A stretch of 64,000 nucleotides of DNA from Leucobacter insecticola (GTDB lineage Bacteria > Actinomycetota > Actinomycetes > Actinomycetales > Microbacteriaceae): assembly GCF_011382965.1 (NCBI RefSeq), contig NZ_CP049934.1, positions 1,054,001-1,118,000 of the forward strand. The letters run 5' to 3'. Positions 1-8,600 of this stretch are shown piece after piece. A program made the translations under genes and the position numbers. Numbering within the stretch: the stretch's first letter is position 1; each line of letters begins with the position of its first letter. The notes under the pieces are model-generated. The model made no database searches and was not told the origin of the DNA. It worked only from the letters and a program-made list of their open reading frames with translations.

Positions 1-2
1 CG

Positions 3-2296
3 CTCGGCATGACGACCGGTTGCATTGTTGCGGGTCAGGATCCGGCGCTCCGTCGCGAGCAGTACAACGCCGACATTACCTACGGCACCAACAACGAGTT
101 TGGCTTTGACTACCTGCGCGACAATATGGCGGGATCAACGGCTGAGCGGGTGCAGCGCGACCACTTCTTCGCAATCATTGACGAGGTCGACTCGATCCTG
201 ATCGATGAGGCCCGTACCCCCCTCATTATTTCCGGCCCGTCCTCGGGCGAGGCAAACCGCTGGTTCACCGAGTTTGCGCGTCTCGCAAAGAAGCTTGAGC
301 CCGGCGTCGACTACGAGGTTGACGAGAAGAAGCGCACCATCGGTGTGCTTGAGCCCGGCATCGAAAAGGTTGAGGATTACCTCGGTATCACGAACCTGTA
401 CGAGTCGGTGAACACGCCCCTCATCTCGTTCCTGAACAACTCGATCAAGGCGCGTGCCCTGTTCACTCGTGACAAAGACTACGTCGTGTTGAACGGTGAG
501 GTGCTGATCGTTGACGAGCACACCGGGCGTATTCTTGCCGGCCGCCGCTACAACGAGGGCATGCACCAGGCAATTGAGGCCAAGGAGGGTGTCGCGGTCA
601 AGGCCGAGAATCAGATGCTCGCCACCGTCACCCTGCAGAACTACTTCCGCCTCTACGAGAAGCTCTCGGGCATGACCGGTACCGCTGAGACCGAGGCCGG
701 CGAATTCATGTCGACCTACAAGCTTGGCGTGGTGCCGATCCCGACCAACAAGCCGATGATCCGCAAGGACCAACCCGATCTTGTCTACAAGAACGAAGAA
801 GCAAAGTTCCGGCAGGTCACGGCGGATATTGTCGAGCGTCACGAGACCGGGCAGCCCGTGCTCGTCGGTACCACCAGCGTGGAGAAGAGCGAATACCTTT
901 CGCGTCTGCTCGCGAAGGCTGGCGTGCGCCACGAAGTACTCAACGCAAAGAACCACGCCCGTGAAGCCGCGATCATCGCGCAGGCGGGTCGCTTCGGTGC
1001 CGTGACCGTCGCGACCAACATGGCCGGCCGTGGTACCGACATCATGCTCGGTGGCAACGCCGAGTTCCTTGCGGTGCAAGAGATGGCCGCGCGCGGTCTC
1101 TCGACCGAAGAAGATCCTGAAGCCTATGAGGCAGCCTGGGATGACGTGTTTGCTGCGGTCAAAGCGAAGGTTGCCGAGGAAGCCGAGAAGGTGATCGCGG
1201 TTGGCGGGCTGTACGTGCTTGGCACTGAGCGTCATGAGTCGCGTCGTATTGACAACCAGCTGCGTGGACGTTCCGGCCGTCAGGGCGACCCGGGTGAGAG
1301 CCGCTTCTACCTGTCGCTCGCTGACGACCTGATGCGAATGTTCAACTCCGGCGCGGCCGCTGCACTGATGAACCGTGACGGTTTCCCCGACGACCTCGCA
1401 ATCGAGTCGAAGGTGGTGAGTCGCGCGATCCAGAGTGCCCAGAGCCAGGTCGAGGCCCGCAACGCTGAGATCCGCAAGAACGTGCTGAAATACGATGATG
1501 TGTTGGATCGCCAACGTAAAGCAATCTACGGTGACCGGCAACAGATCCTTGACGGAGAAGAGATCGAGTCGCGGATCGATGCGTTCCGTGAACAGACGAT
1601 TGACGCGATCCTGGACTCCCACGGCAGCGATAGCAACTGGGACTTTGACGCGCTGTGGAACGATCTGCGCCAGATTTATCCCGTCGGGATCACCGTTGAC
1701 GAGTTGCTCGCAGAAGCTGGAACGTCGAAGGTTGATAAAGCGTTCCTGCGCCGCGAGATTCTCTCAGACGCAGAGGTCGCCTACAAGAACCGAGAGGACA
1801 TGCTCGGCTCCGAAGCGATGCGTGAGCTTGAACGGCGTGTGGTACTGACCACGATCGACCGTCGCTGGCGTGATCACCTGTACGAGATGGAGTACCTCAA
1901 GGAGGGTATCGGGCTGCGTGCGATGGCGCAGCGCGATCCGCTTGTCGAGTATCAGCGCGAAGGCTTTAGCATGTTCGAGGGCATGATGGGGCAGATCAAG
2001 GAAGAATCCATGGGTCTGCTCTACAACCTCGAGGTGAAGGTCCGTCCCGCGGAGGGGCCGCAGGATCACCTCCATCTTGAGGGTGGGGGCTTGAGCAGGA
2101 GCAGAAGACTGATCAGTCCAAGCTGAGCTACAGCGCGCCCAATGAGGACGGTTCGCCGTCAACAAGCGGCGCCGAGGCCCCCAACGCCCGAGCGGCCAAA
2201 GCGAAGAAACCGACTCAGCGCGGTGCATTTGGTCAGGAGGTTGAAGCCGATGCGGCTCCGACCAACCGGGCCGATCGCAGAGCCAAGAAGAAGTAG
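3..2296 (+). CDS. secA: Preprotein translocase ATPase SecA (5' truncated by window; frame switch)
   Basis: SecA is the ATPase motor that drives unfolded preproteins through SecYEG at the membrane. The start and the Walker A region lie upstream of the window. Visible motifs are [19 protein letters not shown], the helicase motif [13 protein letters not shown] and [21 protein letters not shown], all typical of SecA. In the main frame the protein ends at 2126 with an atypical tail. Adding one G to the GGGGG run at 2085-2089 switches to a frame reading [15 protein letters not shown] and ending in the basic [10 protein letters not shown] at 2294-2296, which looks like a genuine actinobacterial SecA C-terminus. 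No zinc-binding cysteine tail is visible. I infer an undercalled base, since SecA is essential. Confidence 0.95.
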
Positions 2297-2361
2297 TTTC
2301 CTCGTTACGAGCGAGATCCATTCAAGATCCGCACCCGCGGACCAATACCGGAGACAGACGC

Positions 2362-3390
2362 ATGGCAAATGAGACAAACGGTCGTTTGACAAAGAACGAG
2401 CGCCGCGCCCAGGGCAGAGAACAGGCCCGACTGGCTCGCGAACTGGAGAAGAAGCGCGAAAAGCGCAATCGTCTCCTTCTGCAGGGAGGCGTCGCACTGG
2501 GTGTGGTCGCTGTGCTTGCGGTCGTGTGCCTTGTGCTCGCGCAGTCGATGAAGCCGGCCGGCCCCGGCCCCGCAAATATGGCATCCGGCGCCGCGATCTT
2601 CGGCAAAGACTTGAAGATCGTGGAGAGCGATCCGCTGCAGCCAGGAACGGAGCGGACTGCGCCCAAGGTCAACCGCGATGAGCTGCCGCTCGACGTGACG
2701 GTCTTCGTTGACTACATGTGCCCCGGGTGTGGAGCGTTCGAGCAGGCGAACGGGACGATGCTCGAAAACTATGTCGGCAGCGGCGACATTACGCTCGGTA
2801 TCTATCCGATGAACTTCCTTGATAACGCGTCTCAGGGCACCAAATACTCAACCCGGGCGGCGAACCTCTTCGCCTGTGTCGTTGATGAACAGCCCGATGT
2901 GGCGTTCGCTCTGAACATGAAGCTACTGAGCGCCGAGGTGCAGCCGAAAGAAGGAACCACCGGTCTGACTGACGATGAGCTCCTTAAGCAGGCTGAATCC
3001 GCTGGCGCCAAGCTCACGACTGAGCTTCGCCAGTGCGTGAAAGATGTTCGCTTCGCGAACTTCATCACGTCGAACTACACCAGCGTGAGCGAGGCCGGCG
3101 TGCTAGGCCTGGCCAAGGGTGCGCAACTGCTCGATGTCGATGGTGTCAGCCTGCAAAAGGAGGATGGCCCGCAGCGTCTCGTGAGCACGCCCCTCGTGAT
3201 CGTCAACGGACAGCAGTGGAACCAGACTCGCGACGGCAGCCTCGAGTCCTACCTGCTGAAGGTGAAGGGCGAACTCGAGCAGAAGAACGGTTCTTCGAGC
3301 GACTCCAAGAAAGACAACTCGAGCGACGCCAAGAAGGACGACTCGAGCGACACCAAGAAGGATTCGGAAGACACCAAGAAGTCAGACTAA
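2362..3390 (+). CDS. Membrane-anchored DsbA-family thiol-disulfide oxidoreductase
   Basis: 342 residues. A charged cytoplasmic N-terminus is followed by one membrane helix (about residues 38-62) and then an extracytoplasmic thioredoxin-fold domain. The CPGC active-site motif is at about 120-123 (VDYMCPGCGAFEQANG), and a likely cis-proline lies in STPLVIVNG near the end of the fold. Proteins of this type form or isomerise disulfides in exported proteins. The last 45 residues are a low-complexity tail of Ser/Asp/Lys units (SSDAKKDD, SSDTKKD), probably disordered. The ATG at 2362 has GGAGA about 8 nt upstream. It follows secA by 65 bp in the same direction, and a hairpin ends the unit before the tRNA gene. 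Confidence 0.85.
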   Translation: MANETNGRLTKNERRAQGREQARLARELEKKREKRNRLLLQGGVALGVVAVLAVVCLVLAQSMKPAGPGPANMASGAAIFGKDLKIVESDPLQPGTERTAPKVNRDELPLDVTVFVDYMCPGCGAFEQANGTMLENYVGSGDITLGIYPMNFLDNASQGTKYSTRAANLFACVVDEQPDVAFALNMKLLSAEVQPKEGTTGLTDDELLKQAESAGAKLTTELRQCVKDVRFANFITSNYTSVSEAGVLGLAKGAQLLDVDGVSLQKEDGPQRLVSTPLVIVNGQQWNQTRDGSLESYLLKVKGELEQKNGSSSDSKKDNSSDAKKDDSSDTKKDSEDTKKSD

Positions 3391-3401
3391 ACTAGTCTGC
3401 A

Positions 3402-3423
3402 GGGCGGCCCCGGCCGCCCGTTT
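3402..3423 (+). terminator. Hairpin terminator after the DsbA-like gene
   Basis: GGGCGGCC (3402-3409) pairs with GGCCGCCC (3412-3419) across a CC loop, followed by GTTT. The stop codon lies 12 bp upstream and the tRNA begins at the next base. Confidence 0.7.
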
Positions 3424-3499
3424 GCCGCCTTAGCTCATCTGGTAGAGCAGCGCCCTTGTAAAGCGCAGGTGGTCGGTTCGAGTCCGACAGGCGGCTCCA
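3424..3499 (+). tRNA. tRNA-Thr (anticodon TGT)
   Basis: A full cloverleaf can be drawn. The acceptor stem is GCCGCCT/AGGCGGC with discriminator T, the D arm is GCTC/GAGC, the T arm contains GGTTCGAGTCC, and CCA (3497-3499) is encoded. The anticodon loop CTTGTAA gives anticodon TGT, which reads ACA (Thr). The base pair closing the anticodon loop is a C-A mismatch in this sequence. Confidence 0.95.
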
Positions 3500-3505
3500 T
3501 GAAAG

Positions 3506-3527
3506 GCCCCGCGAAAGCGGGGCTTTT
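3506..3527 (+). terminator. Intrinsic terminator after tRNA-Thr
   Basis: GCCCCGC (3506-3512), loop GAAA, GCGGGGC (3517-3523), then TTTT. It starts 7 nt after the tRNA CCA end. Confidence 0.85.
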
Positions 3528-3560
3528 CGCATGTCGCCACCTGTCGTCCGGCGAACCGAG

Positions 3561-3596
3561 GGTTACTGGGGTTACTGGGGTTGCTGGGGTTACTGC
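3561..3596 (+). repeat. 9-bp tandem repeat, four units
   Basis: GGTTACTGG occurs at 3561 and 3570, GGTTGCTGG at 3579 and GGTTACTGC at 3588, with no gaps. It lies in the gene-free stretch 3528-3767 between tRNA-Thr and the AlbA_2 gene. I see no function. Confidence 0.8.
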
Positions 3597-3616
3597 CCAA
3601 AACGTCGCGGGTTTTC

Positions 3617-3687
3617 AGCGAGCTTGCCTTTCACCGTCGAGGTTGCTGTCAGGAACCGCCGTTTGGGCGGTGGAAGGCAATCTCGGC
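3617..3687. repeat. 71-bp palindromic dispersed element, copy 1
   Basis: The ends are inverted repeats: the left arm includes TTGCCTTTCACC and the right arm GGTGGAAGGCAA. Its partner at 49507-49577 has the same length and about 80% identity by hand alignment (57 of 71). The internal block GTCAGGAACCGC is identical in both copies. Both copies are intergenic. No ORF or transposase is inside. Confidence 0.75.
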
Positions 3688-3738
3688 AACAGGGAACCAC
3701 GTTGAGTACCCGGGTACTGTCGAGCTAACGAAAAATTG

Positions 3739-3762
3739 TTAGGGCTATTAGGGCTGTTAGGG
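3739..3762. repeat. Three TTAGGG units at 9-bp spacing
   Basis: TTAGGG starts at 3739, 3748 and 3757, just beyond the stop codon of the minus-strand AlbA_2 gene. The same GTTAGGGCT word forms the arms of the palindrome in that gene's promoter (4409-4439), so a shared binding protein is plausible. Confidence 0.6.
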
Positions 3763-3767
3763 TAGCT

Positions 3768-4403
3768 TCAATTCAGGTGCCATGTTGCCCGAGGATCGCT
3801 AGGGGAGTCGCCTTGCCAGGTAATCAGGCCGGCGTCGCGGAGTCGCTGTAGGTGCCGAATAACCGTCGGTCTAGCCAACCCAGCGAGTTCAAGAATCTGG
3901 CCAGTTCCGAGGGGTCGCTGCGCCATCCGCATTGTGTCGAGTAGTCTCATCGCCCCAGGGAATCTGCCGGGGCTCGTAATCTCAACCCGGTTTGGGAAAA
4001 TCTCCACTCGAATGTGGTCGCCACCAATGCTGTATGAGCGGTGAACGACCGCGTTTACGAGACCTTCCAACCAGGCCTCCTTCGGGATCATTTGCACCGC
4101 TTCGAAACGACCCGACTCGGTCAGTTTTCTACGCTGCGGCATGAGCATGTCTATTGCAGAAACTGCCTGGCGGAGATTGTTGGCGGCGGCATCGGAGACC
4201 GGGGAAACTTTGCCTTCTGAAAGGCCAACAACAACCATCCCGCCTTCAGAGTTAGCCATCGCGATGAGTGGCACAGCAAAGTCAGTCGCTTTGATGGCCC
4301 CTGATTTGCGCTCAAACCATTGGTTTTCTGGCAGTTCGAGCAAGCGTGAGACAGCCTCGTCGGCTGGAAGTTCAAGCGCACGGTCTGCGTCTGCGGGTAA
4401 CAT
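3768..4403 (-). CDS. Shortened AlbA_2-domain putative transcriptional regulator
   Basis: 211 residues. The N-terminus carries an AlbA_2/Schlafen-like segment (WFERKSGAIKATDF, then LIAMANSEGG-VVVGLSEG). It runs abruptly into a helicase-like ATP-binding C-terminal segment (WLEGLVNAVVHRSYS, DHIRVEIFPNRVEITSPGRFPG). It ends in a winged-helix-like region (GQILELAGLARPTVIRHLQRLRDAGLI). Family members I know are usually 400-600 residues, so the central part between the two domains appears to be missing. I infer an internally deleted but possibly functional DNA-binding protein. The start lies just after a large palindrome overlapping a -10 (TATAAC), which suggests autoregulation. No partner gene is visible. 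Confidence 0.65.
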   Translation of the reverse strand: MLPADADRALELPADEAVSRLLELPENQWFERKSGAIKATDFAVPLIAMANSEGGMVVVGLSEGKVSPVSDAAANNLRQAVSAIDMLMPQRRKLTESGRFEAVQMIPKEAWLEGLVNAVVHRSYSIGGDHIRVEIFPNRVEITSPGRFPGAMRLLDTMRMAQRPLGTGQILELAGLARPTVIRHLQRLRDAGLITWQGDSPSDPRATWHLN

Positions 4404-4408
4404 GCCAT

Positions 4409-4439
4409 AGCCCTAACATTGTTATAGTGCGTTAGGGCT
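4409..4439 (-). promoter_or_regulatory. Palindromic operator over the promoter of the AlbA_2 gene
   Basis: AGCCCTAAC (4409-4417) and GTTAGGGCT (4431-4439) form a perfect 9-bp inverted repeat with a 13-nt spacer. The spacer carries TATAAC on the minus strand (4426-4421), a likely -10 element. A protein bound here would block transcription; autorepression is an inference. Confidence 0.6.
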
Positions 4440-4502
4440 TGCTTGGGGTGCGAATTTGAGCTGTCCACTGCCAACGGCGCGAAGTGCGAACCTCGCGTGG
4501 CG

Positions 4503-4508
4503 TAGTGT
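4503..4508 (+). promoter_or_regulatory. -10 element TAGTGT of a leaderless gene
   Basis: TAGTGT is followed by 6 nt and the GTG start of the DMT transporter at 4515, the spacing expected when transcription begins at the start codon. Confidence 0.5.
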
Positions 4509-4514
4509 GGGGGA

Positions 4515-5465
4515 GTGGCGCAGACAGCATCGAGGGTTCCAGTGTGGGCAGCTCTTGTGGGATCGGGACTCGCAGGAGTCTTGGTCGCCGTGCAGTCGCG
4601 CGTCAACGGTGGCCTGAGCCAGCAGCTCGGCAATGGCTACGTTACGGCGGCAGTGTCGTTCGGCTCAGGCCTCGTGATCATGTGCCTCATGATGTTCGCG
4701 TCTCCGGGGGCGAGGCGGGGACTTGGTCGATTGCGCACCGAGCTTGGGTCTCGGCGCCTCCCCGTGTGGACACTGTTTGGGGGAGCCGCGGGGGCGTTCT
4801 TTGTGCTCGCGCAGGGGCTTGTCGCGCCGCTCACCGGCCTCGCGCTGTTTACCGTCGGGATCGTGGCGGGTCAGGTGCTTGGCGGGCTTGTGCTCGATCG
4901 GATCGGGCTCGGGCCGGGCGGCCGGATGGATCCGACGCTGTTTCGCCTGCTCGGCACGGCGCTCGCCGTTGTTGCGGTGATCGTGGCGGTGTGGTCGAAT
5001 CTCGGGAATCTCCACGTCGTCTGGCTGGTCGTTTTCCCCGTGGCTATCGGCGTGTTCGTTGCTGCGCAGTCTATGGTGAACGGGATCGTGCGCGCGGCGG
5101 CGCAGAGTGCCATCACGTCGACCTTCGTGAACTTTGTCGTGGGCACGACGATCCTGGTCGTCGCGGCTGCAATCTCGGTCGGGGTTTCGGGATGGCCGAG
5201 TGAGTGGCCATCTGTGCCTTGGTATTACATTGGCGGCGTCACGGGCACCATCTTTATCGCGATCGCGGCGATGCTTGTGCGTGCGGCCGGGGTGCTGCTG
5301 CTGAGCATGTCCAACGTTGCGGGGCAGTTGGTTGCGGCGGTGGCGTTCGAGGCTGGGATCCCGCTCGCGGACGGCCTCACCCCCGGGCTGGTTGCGGGAT
5401 CCGCCATCGCACTTGTTGCGGTCGTAATTGCAGCGCTGCCGAAACGGTCGCAGCGTAGCGAGTGA
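4515..5465 (+). CDS. DMT-superfamily transporter (YdcZ/DUF606 type)
   Basis: 316 residues, almost entirely hydrophobic with about ten membrane helices, in two homologous halves. Each half holds a conserved Gln-Ser-x-Val-Asn-Gly (VAVQSRVNGGLSQQLGN near residue 23; VAAQSMVNGIVRAAAQS near 175), typical of the DUF606/YdcZ branch of the drug/metabolite transporters. The substrate cannot be deduced. The GTG start at 4515 is supported by a TAGTGT -10 exactly 6 nt upstream and the lack of a ribosome binding site. It is monocistronic. Confidence 0.8.
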   Translation: MAQTASRVPVWAALVGSGLAGVLVAVQSRVNGGLSQQLGNGYVTAAVSFGSGLVIMCLMMFASPGARRGLGRLRTELGSRRLPVWTLFGGAAGAFFVLAQGLVAPLTGLALFTVGIVAGQVLGGLVLDRIGLGPGGRMDPTLFRLLGTALAVVAVIVAVWSNLGNLHVVWLVVFPVAIGVFVAAQSMVNGIVRAAAQSAITSTFVNFVVGTTILVVAAAISVGVSGWPSEWPSVPWYYIGGVTGTIFIAIAAMLVRAAGVLLLSMSNVAGQLVAAVAFEAGIPLADGLTPGLVAGSAIALVAVVIAALPKRSQRSE

Positions 5466-5541
5466 TCTGCGGTGCCCGTCGAAGCCCCCGCAGCGGCGGT
5501 AGGGCCACTTTGTTCGGCGTGTTTGAAATGTTAACTTGCAT

Positions 5542-5589
5542 CATCAGACGATATTCATCAGACTATTAGGGTGCGCCTCGGTGAGGCGC
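5542..5589 (+). promoter_or_regulatory. Direct repeats and hairpin upstream of the first HtaA gene
   Basis: CATCAGAC occurs at 5542 and 5556 (14-bp spacing). GCGCCTC (5573-5579) then pairs with GAGGCGC (5583-5589) around GGT. They lie about 85-135 bp before the ATG at 5675. A regulatory role is a guess; no clear DtxR/IdeR box is present. Confidence 0.35.
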
Positions 5590-5674
5590 TACAAATCTCT
5601 GACAGATGTGCCCCGTGGTGCCGACATATTGAACGCTCTTGGGGTCCACACTGACCACAAGGAGCACGCCACGC

Positions 5675-8600
5675 ATGTCTGCACCTCGAAGCATTCGCGG
5701 GACCATTTCTGCACTACTTGTCTCAGCACTTGTCGCGGGGGTGCAATTCTCGGTGGCGGCGCTGCGTATGCGGAAGAGCTGCCCGCGGATCCCGCGATTG
5801 AGCAGGCGCAGGCTGCCGTGGTTTCTGCGTCGGTGGTGGAAGCATCGACCAGCGGGATCACTGTGAAGGTCGATCTTTCGGGCGTAGCGATTCCGGCTGG
5901 CAAAGCTGGGGTCTACGCTGCGCTTGTTCCGGCAGGCACCCTAGCGACGATTGGAGACGGATCTTTCCTCCCGGCAGTCGCATTGTCGGGTGGTTCGGGG
6001 AGCCTGAGTTACACGATCCCCGCTGCGCTACTCGATCCCAACCAGAGTTATGAGGCTCTGGTCTGGTACGCCCATGGAAACCCCGAGCCGAGTGTCATCG
6101 TGTCGCAGGTGCCAGTACCGATCTCGGCCGAGCAATGGAACAGTGTGTTCCCTCAGCCGGTCGCAATCGAAACGTCAACAACGCTGAGCGTGTCAACAAC
6201 TGACGGAGGCGCGAGCTTCACCTTGAACGCGCAGGTTACGCCTGTGGCTGCGGGCAACGTGGCCTTCGCGACTGCGACTGAGCAGCTTGGAAGTGTACCG
6301 GTTGTCGATGGAGTTGCGTCTTTGACTGTCTCGACACTCTCACCGGGTTCTCATTCGATCACGGCGATGTTCACCCCTGAAGACCAAACAGCCTTTACTC
6401 CGTCGACCTCTGTGCCAACGGAGGTCACTGTTCCCGAAGTTGAGCAGGGGGTGACGGGTTCTGCTGTCGTGACTGAGGCTTCCGAGACAGGGTTGACGGT
6501 GTCGGCTGAGATCAAGGGTGTGGATCCGGCGGCGTACCCGAATGGTGTGCATGTTGGGGTTGTGTTGCGGGGTACGTCGGTGGGGGCTACCCAGAATGAT
6601 TTCTTGGGTGAGACACAGTCAGTGAAGACGATTCCTGAGTCGGGTGAGTTTGGTGCGAGTGTGCCGATTCCGGCGGCGAGTCTTGATGCTTCGAAGGAGT
6701 ATGAGGTTGTGGTGTGGCCTCGCCGTTCGAATCCGGTCGAGGCAAATATTGTGAAGGTGATCCCGTTTGACGTGACGACTGATCAGTGGGCGAAGGTGTT
6801 CCCTGTCGGGGTGACGGGTTCTGCTGTCGTGACTGAGGCTTCCGAGACAGGGTTGACGGTGTCGGCTGAGATCAAGGGTGTGGATCCGGCGGCGTACCCG
6901 AATGGTGTGCATGTTGGGGTTGTGTTGCGGGGTACGTCGGTGGGGGCTACCCAGAATGATTTCTTGGGTGAGACACAGTCAGTGAAGACGATTCCTGAGT
7001 CGGGTGAGTTTGGTGCGAGTGTGCCGATTCCGGCGGCGAGTCTTGATGCTTCGAAGGAGTATGAGGTTGTGGTGTGGCCTCGCCGTTCGAATCCGGTCGA
7101 GGCAAATATTGTGAAGGTGATCCCGTTTGACGTGACGACTGATCAGTGGGCGAAGGTGTTCCCTGTCGGGGTGACGGGTTCTGCTGTCGTGACTGAGGCT
7201 TCCGAGACAGGGTTGACGGTGTCGGCTGAGATCAAGGGTGTGGATCCGGCGGCGTACCCGAATGGTGTGCATGTTGGGGTTGTGTTGCGGGGTACGTCGG
7301 TGGGGGCTACCCAGAATGATTTCTTGGGTGAGACACAGTCAGTGAAGACGATTCCTGAGTCGGGTGAGTTTGGTGCGAGTGTGCCGATTCCGGCGGCGAG
7401 TCTTGATGCTTCGAAGGAGTATGAGGTTGTGGTGTGGCCTCGCCGTTCGAATCCGGTCGAGGCAAATATTGTGAAGGTGATCCCGTTTGACGTGACGACT
7501 GATCAGTGGGCGAAGGTGTTCCCTGTCGGGGTGACGGGTTCTGCTGTCGTGACTGAGGCTTCCGAGACAGGGTTGACGGTGTCGGCTGAGATCAAGGGTG
7601 TGGATCCGGCGGCGTACCCGAATGGTGTGCATGTTGGGGTTGTGTTGCGGGGTACGTCGGTGGGGGCTACCCAGAATGATTTCTTGGGTGAGACACAGTC
7701 AGTGAAGACGATTCCTGAGTCGGGTGAGTTTGGTGCGAGTGTGCCGATTCCGGCGGCGAGTCTTGATGCTTCGAAGGAGTATGAGGTTGTGGTGTGGCCT
7801 CGCCGTTCGAATCCGGTCGAGGCAAATATTGTGAAGGTGATCCCGTTTGACGTGACGACTGATCAGTGGGCGAAGGTGTTCCCGCCCGCGGGCGCAAAAG
7901 TCCAGCCAGGGATCTCACATGTAGGTTCAGACGGAATCTCCGTGACCGCAGTGGCTTCTGGAATTACTCTGGAGCCGTCCGACTCTGGCGTGTATATCGC
8001 CCTCATCGAGCGCGGCACCGAAGCAGACCTCGACGGGGTAAATATGGGGGTTGTTGCTCAATTCGTGAATCGATCCTCGATCACGGAGGGCAAAGCGACT
8101 GTGGTCCTGAACGGCACCGCTGCGAAACTGAATCGGAATCTTGAGTATGAGGTGCTGGTCTGGCGTGCCCACGGTATTGCTTCTCCCGACCGGATCGTGG
8201 CCCGTGCTGATGTAGACATCACTGCTGAACAGTGGGACAAGATTTTCGGCGTGGACTTTGTACCTGCTGGCTCAGCTGCAGTCTCCCGTGCTGAAGAGGG
8301 AGTGCTGAGTGTCGCGGCGAGCTTGCGTGGGTTTGATCCTGCTCGGTATAACGGCCGACTGCATATCGGCCTGATTCCCGCTGGTACCTCAGCCACGGCG
8401 ACGAACGCTTCCGTCATTGGAGCCCAGACTGTTGCTTCTGTGCCCTCGAACGGCGTCTTCGTTCAGGAGGTTAGGGCCTCTGCTAGTCAGCTAGATCGCA
8501 CCAAACAGTACGAGGTGCTTGTTTGGCAGGGCAGTACCGGTCCGGGCGTGGATCACAACGTGTTGACGCTGCCCTTCTCGGTAACCGAGGAGATTTGGGA

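Noticed and set aside
135..1622. 495-codon open frame antisense to secA
   Set aside because: It mirrors the secA codon pattern in high-GC DNA, has no recognisable motif and overlaps an essential gene completely.
3739..3762. Telomere-like TTAGGG repeat
   Set aside because: Only three units with 9-bp spacing, and the word recurs in the neighbouring gene's promoter palindrome; a protein-binding motif is more likely.
3424..4403. Integrated element using tRNA-Thr as attachment site
   Set aside because: No duplicated tRNA 3' end and no integrase occurs nearby; only the small AlbA_2 gene and repeats follow.
5565..5590. DtxR iron box upstream of the HtaA gene
   Set aside because: TTAGGGTGCGCC matches too few consensus positions, and the right half is part of an unrelated hairpin.
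5536..5674. Upstream start for the large HtaA protein at 5536
   Set aside because: The encoded Cys/His-rich peptide is not a signal sequence; the ATG at 5675 gives a proper signal peptide after the one-base repair.
6451..7890. CRISPR-like array
   Set aside because: Units are 360 bp, coding, contiguous and without spacers. No cas genes are in the window.
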